Positions 21,720 to 30,289 of a stretch of 46,812 bases of DNA are shown in pieces. How positions within the stretch are numbered: the first letter of the stretch is position 1; each line of letters begins with the position of its first letter. The notes under the pieces are model-generated. The model did no database searches and was not told where the DNA came from. It saw nothing but the letters and a program-made list of their open reading frames with translations. Made by a program: the position numbers and the translations under genes. Source of the DNA: a virus; the IMG/VR virus record IMGVR_UViG_3300032265_001856, positions 1-46,812 of that record. The stretch is one strand, 5' to 3'.

Positions 21720-23477
21720 ATGAAATCATTTCTAGAAGTTATACAAGAAAAAGCATCTGGTGATGTTCACCATGTGATGTCCTTTGGTCGGATGAATCCT
21801 CCAACAACCGGTCATTTAAAGCTTATAGATAAAGTAAAAGAAGTTGCAAAAAAGCAAGGTGCGGATCATTCCGTTGTTGTTTCTCATTCGCAAGATTCTA
21901 AAAAGAATCCTCTTTCAGCTGAACAAAAAATTAAGCATCTAAAGAGATATTCTCCTGGTACAAACTTTGAAGCATCATCTAAAAAGAAACCAACATTTCT
22001 ACAACACGCAGCGGAATTACATAAAAAAGGTGTAACACACCTTCATATGGTAGTTGGTTCTGACCGTGTTAAAGAGATGCACGATAAGTTACAACAATAT
22101 AATGGAACTCATCCTGGTGCTTTGCATAACTTCAAGAAGATAACAGTCCATTCTGCTGGACAAAGAGATCCTGATGCAGAAGGTACAGAAGGAATGTCTG
22201 GTACCAAGATGCGTGAACATGCCAAGAGCAGTAACTTTGGAGAATTCCGCAAAGGTGTTCCATCTCATGTGGCAGACCACCATGCAAAAGAATTGATGCA
22301 TGATGTTCGCAAAGGAATGGGATTACATGAAGATTACAGTTATGGTCGCCACAAAGCAATCTTTGTAACTGGTGGTCCAGGTTCAGGTAAAGACATTATC
22401 GTCCGTGAGTGTATTGCTTCACAGAAGATTGTTGAGCATAATTTCCAACAGGTTGTAGATATCCTAAATGATAAACACAAGCTTGCAATGAGATCCATGA
22501 ATCCAAAATTTGAATCCATACGGACTCGCGCACCATTAATTATCAATGGACCAGCAGACGATTTACAGAAAATTGGCCAAATCAAGGAAGAATTGGAAGA
22601 ACTAGGTTATCAAACAATGATGGTGTTTGTAGATACAACCAACTCAGTCAGTAAAGAAAGAAACACATTTTTGTCTAAGATGATGATGGAATCTATTCGC
22701 CAAAATAAATGGGAAAAAGCACAACAGAATGCTGAACAACTTTCGGAAATGTTTACTGATTTTGTAAGATTTGACAATTCTGGTGATTTAGAATCTAAAG
22801 AAGAAGATATTACAGAAACTTACAAACTAACAAAAGAGTTCCTATCTTCAAGTTCTATTATTGAATCTCTACAGAATGGAAATCGATTCAGAGGTCTTTA
22901 TGAAAGTTCTAAGACTAAAGTTAAAGTTCTAAAAGACAATAACAGTCCTTTCATGCAAGCTCAATATAAAATGGGCAAACAGGATGATGTTCGTGACGGT
23001 GATGTAAAATCAAATAGTACATATGCATTTAGAACATATGCAGAAGCCAACTTTAATAAAGACAAAGAAACTGGTAAGAAAAAGACTGCACTAACAAATA
23101 ATAAAGTTTCTGACGGAACTGGTATTGGTCAAACCATGAATGCAAGAAGTGGTGGTGGCGGTGATGCTGCAAACATTGGTGGCGCAGGCCTGGGTAATCA
23201 AACCTATAGTGAAGGTGAAGAATTCGACAACATCAATGTTGCTGGATCAGGTTTTGATTCTAAACCAAAAAATGTTAATCCAAATCCATTGGGTGAAAAG
23301 AAGAAACTCAAGGGATTCAAAGAATCTGTATACTCTGGTGAAACAGGTAATGAAATGGGAGTTGCAGGTGTAATGGGAGGTGCAATGAATAAAGAACCTC
23401 TAGTTAAGCCTACAGATAAATACATACAATCGGGTATTACATCCAAAACACAAAAGAAAAAATCAGGAGCAAAATAA
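21720..23477 (+). CDS. NMN adenylyltransferase-like domain fused to P-loop kinase-like domain
   Basis: The product is 585 residues. The N-terminal domain has FGRMNPPTTGH (22-32), the (T/H)xGH nucleotide-binding motif of the nucleotidylyltransferase superfamily, and GMSGTKMR (158-165), the ISSTxxR equivalent. The second domain has Walker A GGPGSGKD (218-225) and may be a kinase. This order resembles NadR (NMN adenylyltransferase plus ribosylnicotinamide kinase), though identity is not proven. The last about 200 residues are Gly/Asn/Lys-rich and virion-like. The start MKSFLEVIQE resembles a T4 capsid-targeting sequence. It could restore NAD in the host or act inside the particle. Confidence 0.7.
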   Translation: MKSFLEVIQEKASGDVHHVMSFGRMNPPTTGHLKLIDKVKEVAKKQGADHSVVVSHSQDSKKNPLSAEQKIKHLKRYSPGTNFEASSKKKPTFLQHAAELHKKGVTHLHMVVGSDRVKEMHDKLQQYNGTHPGALHNFKKITVHSAGQRDPDAEGTEGMSGTKMREHAKSSNFGEFRKGVPSHVADHHAKELMHDVRKGMGLHEDYSYGRHKAIFVTGGPGSGKDIIVRECIASQKIVEHNFQQVVDILNDKHKLAMRSMNPKFESIRTRAPLIINGPADDLQKIGQIKEELEELGYQTMMVFVDTTNSVSKERNTFLSKMMMESIRQNKWEKAQQNAEQLSEMFTDFVRFDNSGDLESKEEDITETYKLTKEFLSSSSIIESLQNGNRFRGLYESSKTKVKVLKDNNSPFMQAQYKMGKQDDVRDGDVKSNSTYAFRTYAEANFNKDKETGKKKTALTNNKVSDGTGIGQTMNARSGGGGDAANIGGAGLGNQTYSEGEEFDNINVAGSGFDSKPKNVNPNPLGEKKKLKGFKESVYSGETGNEMGVAGVMGGAMNKEPLVKPTDKYIQSGITSKTQKKKSGAK

Positions 23478-24895
23478 TGTTTACAAAGAATAGTGTTTCA
23501 CAATCAATGATAGATGCAGTTCAGTCTGTTCTGGCTGAAGACAAAAAATTGCTCCTTGAGCCTGGAAAGAAAAAAGAAACTCCTCCATTTGATGGTCCAT
23601 ACAAAAAAGCAGATACAAAACCTGGCCATGGCGATGCTTCTAGAGTTAAACATTTAGCTAAAATGGCTATTCCTAAGGACGTTAAAGAAGAAGATGTGTC
23701 GGAAGAATTAAAAGGCGACCAACACAAGTTGGACAAGAATCGCAATGGTAAATTAGATTCCCACGATTTCAAATTACTAAGAATGAAAAAAGAAGGCGTT
23801 CTTAATGCAATCAAATCTGGTGCCAAAAAAGTTCTGGATAAAGTTGCTCCAGGTGATGACAAGTTATTGAAAGACTTGGAAAAAGAAACTGGTGGCAAAC
23901 GCCCTAATATGTACAACAAGCCAAAGAATGAGGAAGTTGAATTACATGAGGAATCAATGAAAAAAGAAGAAGTTGAAGAATCTGCTGATTTGGATGAAGG
24001 AATGAGTGGAGGTTCATACGCATCATTTCATAAAGAAACTGGTAAAATTGGGTATATTGGAAACAAGACTGGTATGATTAAGCATGTAAAATCTAATCCA
24101 GACCATACTAGAGGCTACACAGGTCCTAATAAAAAAGTAGGGGATATATTTGGAGGTTATCCAAAGAAAAATGTTAAAGAAGAAGTTATGGATGAAGGCC
24201 AAGACCCTCTACCAAGAGAAACTACAAAAGATGGTGGTTCATGGGTAAAAGGTACCAAGACAGCTACTCACTATAGCGGTAAGAAGACCTATGAGTATAA
24301 AAAGTTTGATAAAGAAGGTAAAGAAACCGGTGAGCGTCACTACAGAGATGCTCAAGGAAATCATATGGGTGAAGCAGTTGAAGAACTTGATGAATTGTCA
24401 AAGTCTACTCTTGGTTCTTATGCCAAGAAAGCATCTCGTGATGCTACAATTATGCGTAAAATTGGCGCAGATTTTGAAAACAGGGCTGACAGAGCAAGAA
24501 GTCCAGGTATGAAAGATTCCAACACTCAACTATCCAGTAAATATAAACAAACGTCTTGGAAACGCAGAGACGGTGTTGAAAAAGCAATTGACCGTTTAAC
24601 CAAAGAAGACATTGGTGCAATGCAAAGTGTCGTTGGTGAAAACAAAGGTAAGAAATCTGTAAGAGTGGATACACTTAAAGGACCTACATTATCAAATGAT
24701 CCTGAAGTAAAAATCGCAAACGCTCATTTTTCTGGTAAATCAGCAACATTGAAAGCAGAAGGCAAAGGCACGGATACTGCTGTACCTTTTGTTACAGATT
24801 CTGTATCACCAACACAAAGAGAAATCAATAAATCTGTTAAACCTACATTCAAGAAAATCAAAGAAATGTTAGGTAAAACAGGAACTTCGGAATAA
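23477..24895 (+). CDS. low-complexity virion-type protein with an EF-hand-like loop
   Basis: The product is 472 residues, very rich in Lys, Glu, Asp and Gly. DKNRNGKLDSHD (86-97) matches the 12-residue Ca-binding loop of EF-hand/dockerin proteins, with acidic or Asn ligands at 1, 3, 5, 9 and 12. A segment ELDELSKSTLGSYAKKAS (about 302-319) belongs to a short repeat family seen in many environmental phage proteins. The start overlaps the previous stop (TAATG). There is no signal peptide. Probable structural, scaffold or internal head protein, inferred from composition and the late promoter upstream. Confidence 0.6.
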   Translation: MFTKNSVSQSMIDAVQSVLAEDKKLLLEPGKKKETPPFDGPYKKADTKPGHGDASRVKHLAKMAIPKDVKEEDVSEELKGDQHKLDKNRNGKLDSHDFKLLRMKKEGVLNAIKSGAKKVLDKVAPGDDKLLKDLEKETGGKRPNMYNKPKNEEVELHEESMKKEEVEESADLDEGMSGGSYASFHKETGKIGYIGNKTGMIKHVKSNPDHTRGYTGPNKKVGDIFGGYPKKNVKEEVMDEGQDPLPRETTKDGGSWVKGTKTATHYSGKKTYEYKKFDKEGKETGERHYRDAQGNHMGEAVEELDELSKSTLGSYAKKASRDATIMRKIGADFENRADRARSPGMKDSNTQLSSKYKQTSWKRRDGVEKAIDRLTKEDIGAMQSVVGENKGKKSVRVDTLKGPTLSNDPEVKIANAHFSGKSATLKAEGKGTDTAVPFVTDSVSPTQREINKSVKPTFKKIKEMLGKTGTSE

Positions 24896-24898
24896 AAA

Positions 24899-26269
24899 AT
24901 GAAAAGTAAAAGAAGTGTAATTAAGGATGTAATTAAACCTACATCTGTTTCACCTAAAAGTAGTTTTACTGACCCAAATGAACCTTGGTCGGCAAAAGCT
25001 AATGTTGCTGAAAATATTACATCAAAGCGTTCAGATTTATTGAAACAATTCTATAAGTCAAAAGGTTGGAATGTGAACTATATTAGTAAAAATAAAAGAG
25101 TTGGCCAATCCAAAACTGGTGATTATGAAAAATGGAAAAGAGACCACGGAATCTATGAAGAAGACCAAATTGATGAAGTCTCAAATGAATTACTAGGTCG
25201 TTACAAGACTGCTGCAGGAAGTCAAGCATCAGCATTAGATAAAGCTGGTGGAAAAGAAAACATTCAGAAGGCTAACAAGCGTTTCTCTGGTATTGTCAAG
25301 GCAACCAAGAAACAATTTACAAACGATGACAAAAAACAAGGCGTAATGGAAATGGACAAATCGCAAACACCCCCAGGCCGTGATGGCGGACCCGTCTCGG
25401 GCCCAGACAAATACGTCAAACCTATCAGTGCTAAAAAATTTAAAAATCATGCATTAAGCATTTTGCAAAAATTATCGCAGGCAAGGGATAAAAAGAAGGA
25501 TGTGAAAGAGGCCAAAGATGCCGGTGAGTATGATTATGAAGGTGCAATGGCCAAAACACAACTCCAAACAATTTGCAGAAATGCTGAAGATTTGAAAAAT
25601 ATGTTGAAAGACGATGAGAATCTTCCGGAATGGGTGCAAGCAAAAATAACAAAAGCTGAAGACTATATCACAACATCACTAGACTACTTGAAATCCACTG
25701 ATGAATTGGAAGAAAGTATTAGTTTAGATGAAGTTCTATCTAAAAATGCAAAAGCATATGATTGGATACATGATTTTGTTCATTCAGATAATCCAAAGTT
25801 TGATGGAAAATCTAAAGCACAACGTATGCAAATGGCTCTTGCTGCTTATTATGCAAGTCAAAAAAGAAGTAGAACAAATGAAGATTCCGTTGATCCACAA
25901 GCTGCAACACAATCTCCAGCCGATGGTGCAAACGGCGGTGAAACACTTGCACCTCCAAAAAAGTCCATCAAGAGAATTGTAAAAGAATTTCACTCCGCTT
26001 CTCGTCAAGTACAAGAAGATTTATATGATTGGGAAAAAGACGATAAGGCCGCAAAGCCTTATGGTAAAAAACCAACAACACAGAAAATAGACGGTGTAAA
26101 TAACATAGGTGATGATAAACCAAATGCAAGGTTAATACTAAAAGGTGGTAAAACTTTGACTGGTGAACCAAGAGATACCGTTGAACTTGATCCTATGATG
26201 AAGAATCGCAGTAAGATGCCAGACTACAAGAGTATGGACAAAATTAAGCAGAAACCACAAGAACAATAA
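24899..26269 (+). CDS. low-complexity virion-type protein
   Basis: The product is 456 residues, Lys/Asp/Glu-rich. It contains LDEVSNELLGRYKTAAGSQ-type sequence (about 95-113), a diverged form of the repeat seen in the preceding protein. It also has a WIHDFVHSDNPKFDGKSKAQ region followed by RMQMALAAYY (about 288-320) that I recall from other phage structural-region proteins. Proline/glycine-rich linkers separate these modules. It lies 3 bases after its neighbour. Role unknown, presumably virion-associated. Confidence 0.55.
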   Translation: MKSKRSVIKDVIKPTSVSPKSSFTDPNEPWSAKANVAENITSKRSDLLKQFYKSKGWNVNYISKNKRVGQSKTGDYEKWKRDHGIYEEDQIDEVSNELLGRYKTAAGSQASALDKAGGKENIQKANKRFSGIVKATKKQFTNDDKKQGVMEMDKSQTPPGRDGGPVSGPDKYVKPISAKKFKNHALSILQKLSQARDKKKDVKEAKDAGEYDYEGAMAKTQLQTICRNAEDLKNMLKDDENLPEWVQAKITKAEDYITTSLDYLKSTDELEESISLDEVLSKNAKAYDWIHDFVHSDNPKFDGKSKAQRMQMALAAYYASQKRSRTNEDSVDPQAATQSPADGANGGETLAPPKKSIKRIVKEFHSASRQVQEDLYDWEKDDKAAKPYGKKPTTQKIDGVNNIGDDKPNARLILKGGKTLTGEPRDTVELDPMMKNRSKMPDYKSMDKIKQKPQEQ

Positions 26270-26272
26270 ATA
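26265..26272 (+). promoter_or_regulatory. possible late promoter
   Basis: AATAAATA differs from the T4 late octamer by its first base. It overlaps the stop codon of the preceding gene and lies 32 bases before the structural-type gene at 26304. One mismatch in an AT-rich genome makes this tentative. Confidence 0.3.
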
Positions 26273-26303
26273 GATAGAATACCTTTCTACCCAAGGAGAA
26301 AAA

Positions 26304-26927
26304 ATGGCTTACCAAACATGGAATAATAACGATACACCACAAACACCAGGCAGCTTTGGCCATCCAACATGGCCGCATGAACGCCAAACAAGAACTGTAA
26401 CAACATTAACTACAGCTAACTCAACCGCCGCTGGTGCAACTAGCATCAAATTTACTTTGGCTGCAAATGTGGCAACCGTTGGTGTTGCTGGTGGCCAGTA
26501 TGTTAATATGGTCTCTGGCGCAAATACTGCTAATATTTCATCAAATGGTTTTCAAGGTTTGTTTTTCTCAAATGTTACTACAACTGCTGTAGCTGCAGGA
26601 AATCTAGTAACAATTTCATCCGGAACTACAGGAATTATTCCAGCAGGATCAGTAATTGCATTTGATGCAGCTATTGTAAGACCAGCGGGTGAAGTTTCTG
26701 CTACATACTATGCAGATACCGTTTTAGCAACAGACACAAGATTGACCGCAGCAAATAATAAAATTGGTGGAAATCCAAGTGCTGGATGGGTTCACGTTAG
26801 AAAGAAAACCAACAACGATGGAACAGTTCGTTATATCAGAGAAACTCTAGTTTGTTTGACTAACACTTCATCTACAAATACTGCTGGTGGAAATACTTCA
26901 TGGGGTAGAGCATTCGCTAATACCTAA
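26304..26927 (+). CDS. virion structural protein (beta-rich)
   Basis: The product is 207 residues, rich in Thr, Ser, Ala, Asn and Gly with alternating short strands and no charged helices, as in tail or capsid decoration proteins. The C-terminal GWVHVRKKTNNDGTVRYIRE segment is one I recall from structural proteins of T4-type marine phages. AAGGAG precedes ATG 26304. Amino acid composition sets it apart from the Lys/Glu-rich proteins before it. Confidence 0.65.
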   Translation: MAYQTWNNNDTPQTPGSFGHPTWPHERQTRTVTTLTTANSTAAGATSIKFTLAANVATVGVAGGQYVNMVSGANTANISSNGFQGLFFSNVTTTAVAAGNLVTISSGTTGIIPAGSVIAFDAAIVRPAGEVSATYYADTVLATDTRLTAANNKIGGNPSAGWVHVRKKTNNDGTVRYIRETLVCLTNTSSTNTAGGNTSWGRAFANT

Positions 26928-26942
26928 TGTATTCTTTTCATA

Positions 26943-27332
26943 ATGAATTTTGATGACCTAAATGAAGACAACTTTGTGATGTATGCAGTAAAATGTTATA
27001 CATCACCTAGTTGTTTAATGTCTGAGTTTGAGGGAGACTTAAAAAGAACAAAATACCTAAAAAGGTTATTTCGTAGATATAAGGCAACTAAAAACATAAA
27101 AGAAAGATTGATTCTTAATCATATCATTCTCTTAAATAATGTATTTGGACCTGAAGCAACTTCCCGAATATTATTTTTCAGAATTGATGAGAAAGATTAT
27201 GATTCTCTAAAGACATTTCTATTGTTCTTAAATATATTGCCAAAAGTAGTAAAGGGTATAAGAGGTGTAGACATAGATACAGATTTAATATCAGTAGACA
27301 TGAAAATAGCAGACATACTAAGAAACATATGA
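26943..27332 (+). CDS. small helical phage protein
   Basis: The product is 129 residues, almost entirely alpha-helical by composition, with a basic KRTKYLKRLFRRYKATKN stretch (about 32-49) and hydrophobic helices after it. Such a protein between structural genes is common in T4-like environmental phages, but its role is not known to me. There is no good ribosome site; the previous gene ends 15 bases upstream. Its stop overlaps the next start. Confidence 0.55.
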   Translation: MNFDDLNEDNFVMYAVKCYTSPSCLMSEFEGDLKRTKYLKRLFRRYKATKNIKERLILNHIILLNNVFGPEATSRILFFRIDEKDYDSLKTFLLFLNILPKVVKGIRGVDIDTDLISVDMKIADILRNI

Positions 27333-27844
27333 AAACATTTAAACAATTCCTAGAGGAAAAGAAAAGCCTAAGAAATTCCAATCCTTGTTGGACAGGTTAT
27401 CATCCAGTTGGTACTAAACAAAAAGGCGGCAAAACTGTACCTAATTGTGTTCCAGAAGAAGTAGAAGAAATGTTTGACATTATAGAAGACTTGTTCATGG
27501 AAATTGCAGAAAAATATAACCTTGATCCAGAAGTTATTTGGGAAGAATTTGAAGATGTGTCGGATGAAGAATTGTATGAATCTGCTGCATGGAGACGCAG
27601 TGAAGGTAAAGATCCAAAAGGTGGTCTAAATCGTAAAGGTATTGCATCATATCGTAGAGAGAATCCAGGTTCTCACTTGTCCATGGCAGTGACTACAAAA
27701 CCATCAAAATTAAAACCAGGTTCTAAAGCAGCAAATCGCCGCAAATCATTTTGTGCTAGAATGGGTGGCATGAAAGGTTCTATGAAAAAACCTAATGGTG
27801 AACCTTCACGCAAAGCATTAGCTTTGAGAAAATGGAATTGTTAA
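27329..27844 (+). CDS. DUF6321-like protein with capsid-targeting-like N-terminus
   Basis: The product is 171 residues. It starts MKTFKQFLEEK, close to the T4 internal-protein leader. The C-terminal half has AAWRRSEGKDPKGGLNRKG, then KSFCARMGGMKG and ALALRKWNC, a strongly conserved basic module I recall as DUF6321 in T4-type phages. The middle is acidic (residues about 45-88). Basic modules with a targeting leader would suit a DNA-associated internal head protein; this is inference. Confidence 0.6.
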   Translation: MKTFKQFLEEKKSLRNSNPCWTGYHPVGTKQKGGKTVPNCVPEEVEEMFDIIEDLFMEIAEKYNLDPEVIWEEFEDVSDEELYESAAWRRSEGKDPKGGLNRKGIASYRRENPGSHLSMAVTTKPSKLKPGSKAANRRKSFCARMGGMKGSMKKPNGEPSRKALALRKWNC

Positions 27845-28377
27845 TGAGAACGCTAAAACAATTCAAAGAACATATTGTTAAGACAAGTAGTGGTTATAAA
27901 CTTGTATCTAAAAGTACAGGTAAAAATTTAGGTGAATATCCATCAAAAGAAGGTGCTGAGAAAAGAGAACGTCAAGTCCAATATTTCAAACACCATAGTG
28001 AAGAAGTTATTTGGGAAACCGCTGACAAGAAAGACAGAATTATTTTTGATATTCCATTACTGATCCGTGTTTTAGAATTGGCAAGAGAAGATATTAAATC
28101 TGACATGGATTTACACCGTGTTGTAGAAAGACTTATTGATATCCGCGATAAAGGTGTGTTGACAATGGATGATTATGATTTTATTGCAAACATCAAAGAG
28201 AGTTACATGAAAGAAGATGGTATGGCTGGCATGGCTGTTCCAGGTCCAACAAATGTGGTCGGCACAGGTGCTATTGCGGGGTCAGGTGGCAAAGGTGGTG
28301 AACCTGGCGTCAATCTGAAAAAGAAAAATAAAGTTGTTCTTCAACCAATGAGACTTAGGGCTCCACCAAGGATGTAA
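27844..28377 (+). CDS. unknown protein of the virion block
   Basis: The product is 177 residues from ATG 27844, which overlaps the previous stop (TAATG); an in-frame ATG 12 bases upstream is less likely. The N-terminus MRTLKQFKEHIV resembles, less exactly, the leader of its neighbours. A SSGYKLVSKSTGKNLGEYPSKE segment and a helical middle (DIPLLIRVLELARE) precede a Gly-rich tail (GTGAIAGSGGKGGEPG). Composition suggests a virion-associated protein. No family recognised. Confidence 0.5.
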   Translation: MRTLKQFKEHIVKTSSGYKLVSKSTGKNLGEYPSKEGAEKRERQVQYFKHHSEEVIWETADKKDRIIFDIPLLIRVLELAREDIKSDMDLHRVVERLIDIRDKGVLTMDDYDFIANIKESYMKEDGMAGMAVPGPTNVVGTGAIAGSGGKGGEPGVNLKKKNKVVLQPMRLRAPPRM

Positions 28378-28381
28378 TATT

Positions 28382-28807
28382 ATGTTTATATGGTTATTAG
28401 ATTTTTTACCTGATTGGTTTTTTTATGTTCCATTCTTTCTTAGTTTATTCGGATTAATCTTATCATTCTTTGCACCAATGTACAAGACAATCATACAAGT
28501 TGTTTGTGTGGTTGTTTTATTGTTTTCCGTATACATGTTTGGTGGAATTGCTGAAAACAAGAAATGGAAAGAACGTGTCGCCGAATTAGAAGCTAAAGTT
28601 GTCGTAGCTGAAAATAAATCTGCAATAGAAACCGTCAAAATAGTAGACAAAATTGTTTATGAGAAACAAATCATCAAACAAAAAGGTGCTGATGTTATCA
28701 AGTATATTGATAAAGAAGTTGTCAAATATGATACTAAGTTTTTACCGGGTGGTCCATGTGAAATGCCTAAAGAATTCATTGAATCTATAAACAAGGCTGC
28801 AGAATGA
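28382..28807 (+). CDS. inner-membrane spanin-like protein
   Basis: The product is 141 residues. Two hydrophobic stretches (about 12-31 and 36-58) are followed by a charged coiled coil (KKWKERVAELEAKVVVAENK and on) that would lie in the periplasm. A small lipoprotein gene overlaps its end. Rz-type inner spanins pair with Rz1-type outer lipoproteins to fuse the inner and outer membranes at lysis. The first of the two hydrophobic segments is unusual for a classical Rz, which has a single anchor. Confidence 0.65.
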   Translation: MFIWLLDFLPDWFFYVPFFLSLFGLILSFFAPMYKTIIQVVCVVVLLFSVYMFGGIAENKKWKERVAELEAKVVVAENKSAIETVKIVDKIVYEKQIIKQKGADVIKYIDKEVVKYDTKFLPGGPCEMPKEFIESINKAAE

Positions 28808-29067
28808 GATTACTTTTAATACTAACATTCATTATTTTATCAGGATGTTCAACAACCGTTCCTGTAACAGTTAAATTCCCTCCTATTCCGGAAGAATTAA
28901 ATATACAATGCCCTCCATTGAATAAAATTCCAACTGACGCAAAATTAAGTGACATTTCCAAAACAGTAACACAAAACTACAAACAATACAAAGATTGTTC
29001 TGCTAATAATAGTGGATTGATTGAATGGTTTAATAAACAAAAGAAAATATTTGAGGAGTTACAATGA
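28804..29067 (+). CDS. outer-membrane lipoprotein (Rz1-like spanin)
   Basis: The product is 87 residues. The start MRLLLILTFIILSGC is a lipoprotein signal with lipobox LSGC, so the mature chain begins at Cys15. Proline-rich sequence follows (FPPIPEEL, CPPLNKIP), as in Rz1 proteins. It overlaps the inner spanin gene by 4 bases (ATGA) and is followed by the endolysin gene, also overlapping. Placement between spanin and endolysin supports a lysis role. Confidence 0.72.
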   Translation: MRLLLILTFIILSGCSTTVPVTVKFPPIPEELNIQCPPLNKIPTDAKLSDISKTVTQNYKQYKDCSANNSGLIEWFNKQKKIFEELQ

Positions 29068-29672
29068 TTACACTAGAACAACTACAACAACTTCTTCCAA
29101 ACAATCCATATGTTGAACAATGGCATGAAGCATTAGAACATCTATTGTCTGATTATGAAATTGATACACCACACCGAATTGCAGCATTTATTGCTCAATG
29201 CTCACATGAGTCTGGTGGTTTTACTGCACTAAAAGAAAACTTGAACTACAGAGCTGAAACACTTCGTAAAGTATTTCCAAAATATTTCACAGAATCTTCT
29301 GCTCAACAATTTGCAGGTCAACAAGAAGCTATTGCAAACAGAGTATATGCAAATAGAATGGGCAATGGTCCAGAAGAATCCGGTGACGGTTATCGTTACT
29401 GTGGTAGAGGTCTAATTCAGTTGACAGGAAAAGACAATTATCAAAACTTTGCAGATAGTTTAGAAATGAACATTGAAGAAGTGCCTGATTATCTTGGTAC
29501 TTTTGAAGGTGCATTACAATCAGCTTGTTGGTTTTGGGAAAATAATAACTTAAATCAATTGGCCGATTCGGGTGATTTTGTTACCATGACAAAAAGAATC
29601 AATGGAGGTACCATTGGTCTTGAAGATAGAATTGCTCGTTATAATCATACATTACAAGTTTTAAAAACATAA
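29064..29672 (+). CDS. GH19-type endolysin
   Basis: The product is 202 residues. The family 19 chitinase-like lysozyme fold is shown by RIAAFIAQCSHESGGF (about 38-53, with catalytic Glu), the Y-R-G-R-G-Like segment YRYCGRGLIQLTGKDNYQ (about 111-128) and ACWFWENNNLNQLAD (about 153-167) and TKRINGG (176-182). There is no signal peptide, so export relies on the holin encoded next. It hydrolyses the peptidoglycan glycan strand. Confidence 0.9.
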   Translation: MITLEQLQQLLPNNPYVEQWHEALEHLLSDYEIDTPHRIAAFIAQCSHESGGFTALKENLNYRAETLRKVFPKYFTESSAQQFAGQQEAIANRVYANRMGNGPEESGDGYRYCGRGLIQLTGKDNYQNFADSLEMNIEEVPDYLGTFEGALQSACWFWENNNLNQLADSGDFVTMTKRINGGTIGLEDRIARYNHTLQVLKT

Positions 29673-29674
29673 AA

Positions 29675-30079
29675 ATGACCAAGCACACCCATAAAAAAGA
29701 AGATTGGATGAATTCTAAATGGCGTCCAGCTATGGGCTGGATGTATATGTTAGTGTGTACATGTGATTTTGTAATATTTCCAATTTTATGGAGTTTATTG
29801 CAAGCATACAGTCACGGCCAAGTTACCAGTCAATGGATGCCATTAACACTCCAAGGTGCAGGCCTGTTTCATCTTGCCATGGGTGCTGTTTTAGGTGTCG
29901 CCGCTTTTGGTAGAACACAAGAGAAGATAAGTGGAACAAATTTTGTTACGCCGCCACCTCCAGTGAATTATAATGCACAACCAATACCTAACAATCAACC
30001 GATTATAAATAATCAAACACCAACAACAGTTGCTGGTAGCAAAAGTCAAGTTCCAACATCTAGTCAACCAATGCTTTGA
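29675..30079 (+). CDS. holin of the 3-TM type
   Basis: The product is 134 residues. The N-terminus is charged, then KWRPAMGWMYMLVC starts the first membrane helix, a second hydrophobic stretch follows (FVIFPILWSLL) and a third contains GAGLFHLAMGAVLGVAAF. RTQEK directly after the last helix is typical of the 3-TM holin superfamily. The C-terminal 45 residues are Pro/Asn/Gln-rich. It forms membrane holes that release the endolysin. Confidence 0.75.
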   Translation: MTKHTHKKEDWMNSKWRPAMGWMYMLVCTCDFVIFPILWSLLQAYSHGQVTSQWMPLTLQGAGLFHLAMGAVLGVAAFGRTQEKISGTNFVTPPPPVNYNAQPIPNNQPIINNQTPTTVAGSKSQVPTSSQPML

Positions 30080-30085
30080 GGTCCT

Positions 30086-30289
30086 ATGAAAAAAATTAAA
30101 CACTATGTCAGTTTATTCTTCCTTGCATGTTTCTTGCTTGTAACAGTAAGTCCAGCATTCGCTGAACCTAAGACTAAAGAAGTTTGCAAGACAACAAAAG
30201 ACCATGGTAAAATTAAAAACATTTGTAAGAAAATCAAAATTCATAAGAAATTGGTTGGCACAAAAGTTCCAGAGAAAAAGAAAAAATAA
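30086..30289 (+). CDS. small secreted basic protein
   Basis: The product is 67 residues. A typical signal peptide (KK start, hydrophobic core, cleavage after AFA at about residue 26) leaves a mature chain of about 40 residues rich in Lys with three Cys. It sits 6 bases after the holin and its stop overlaps the next start (TAATG). A role in the envelope or in lysis timing is possible. No family recognised. Confidence 0.6.
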   Translation: MKKIKHYVSLFFLACFLLVTVSPAFAEPKTKEVCKTTKDHGKIKNICKKIKIHKKLVGTKVPEKKKK

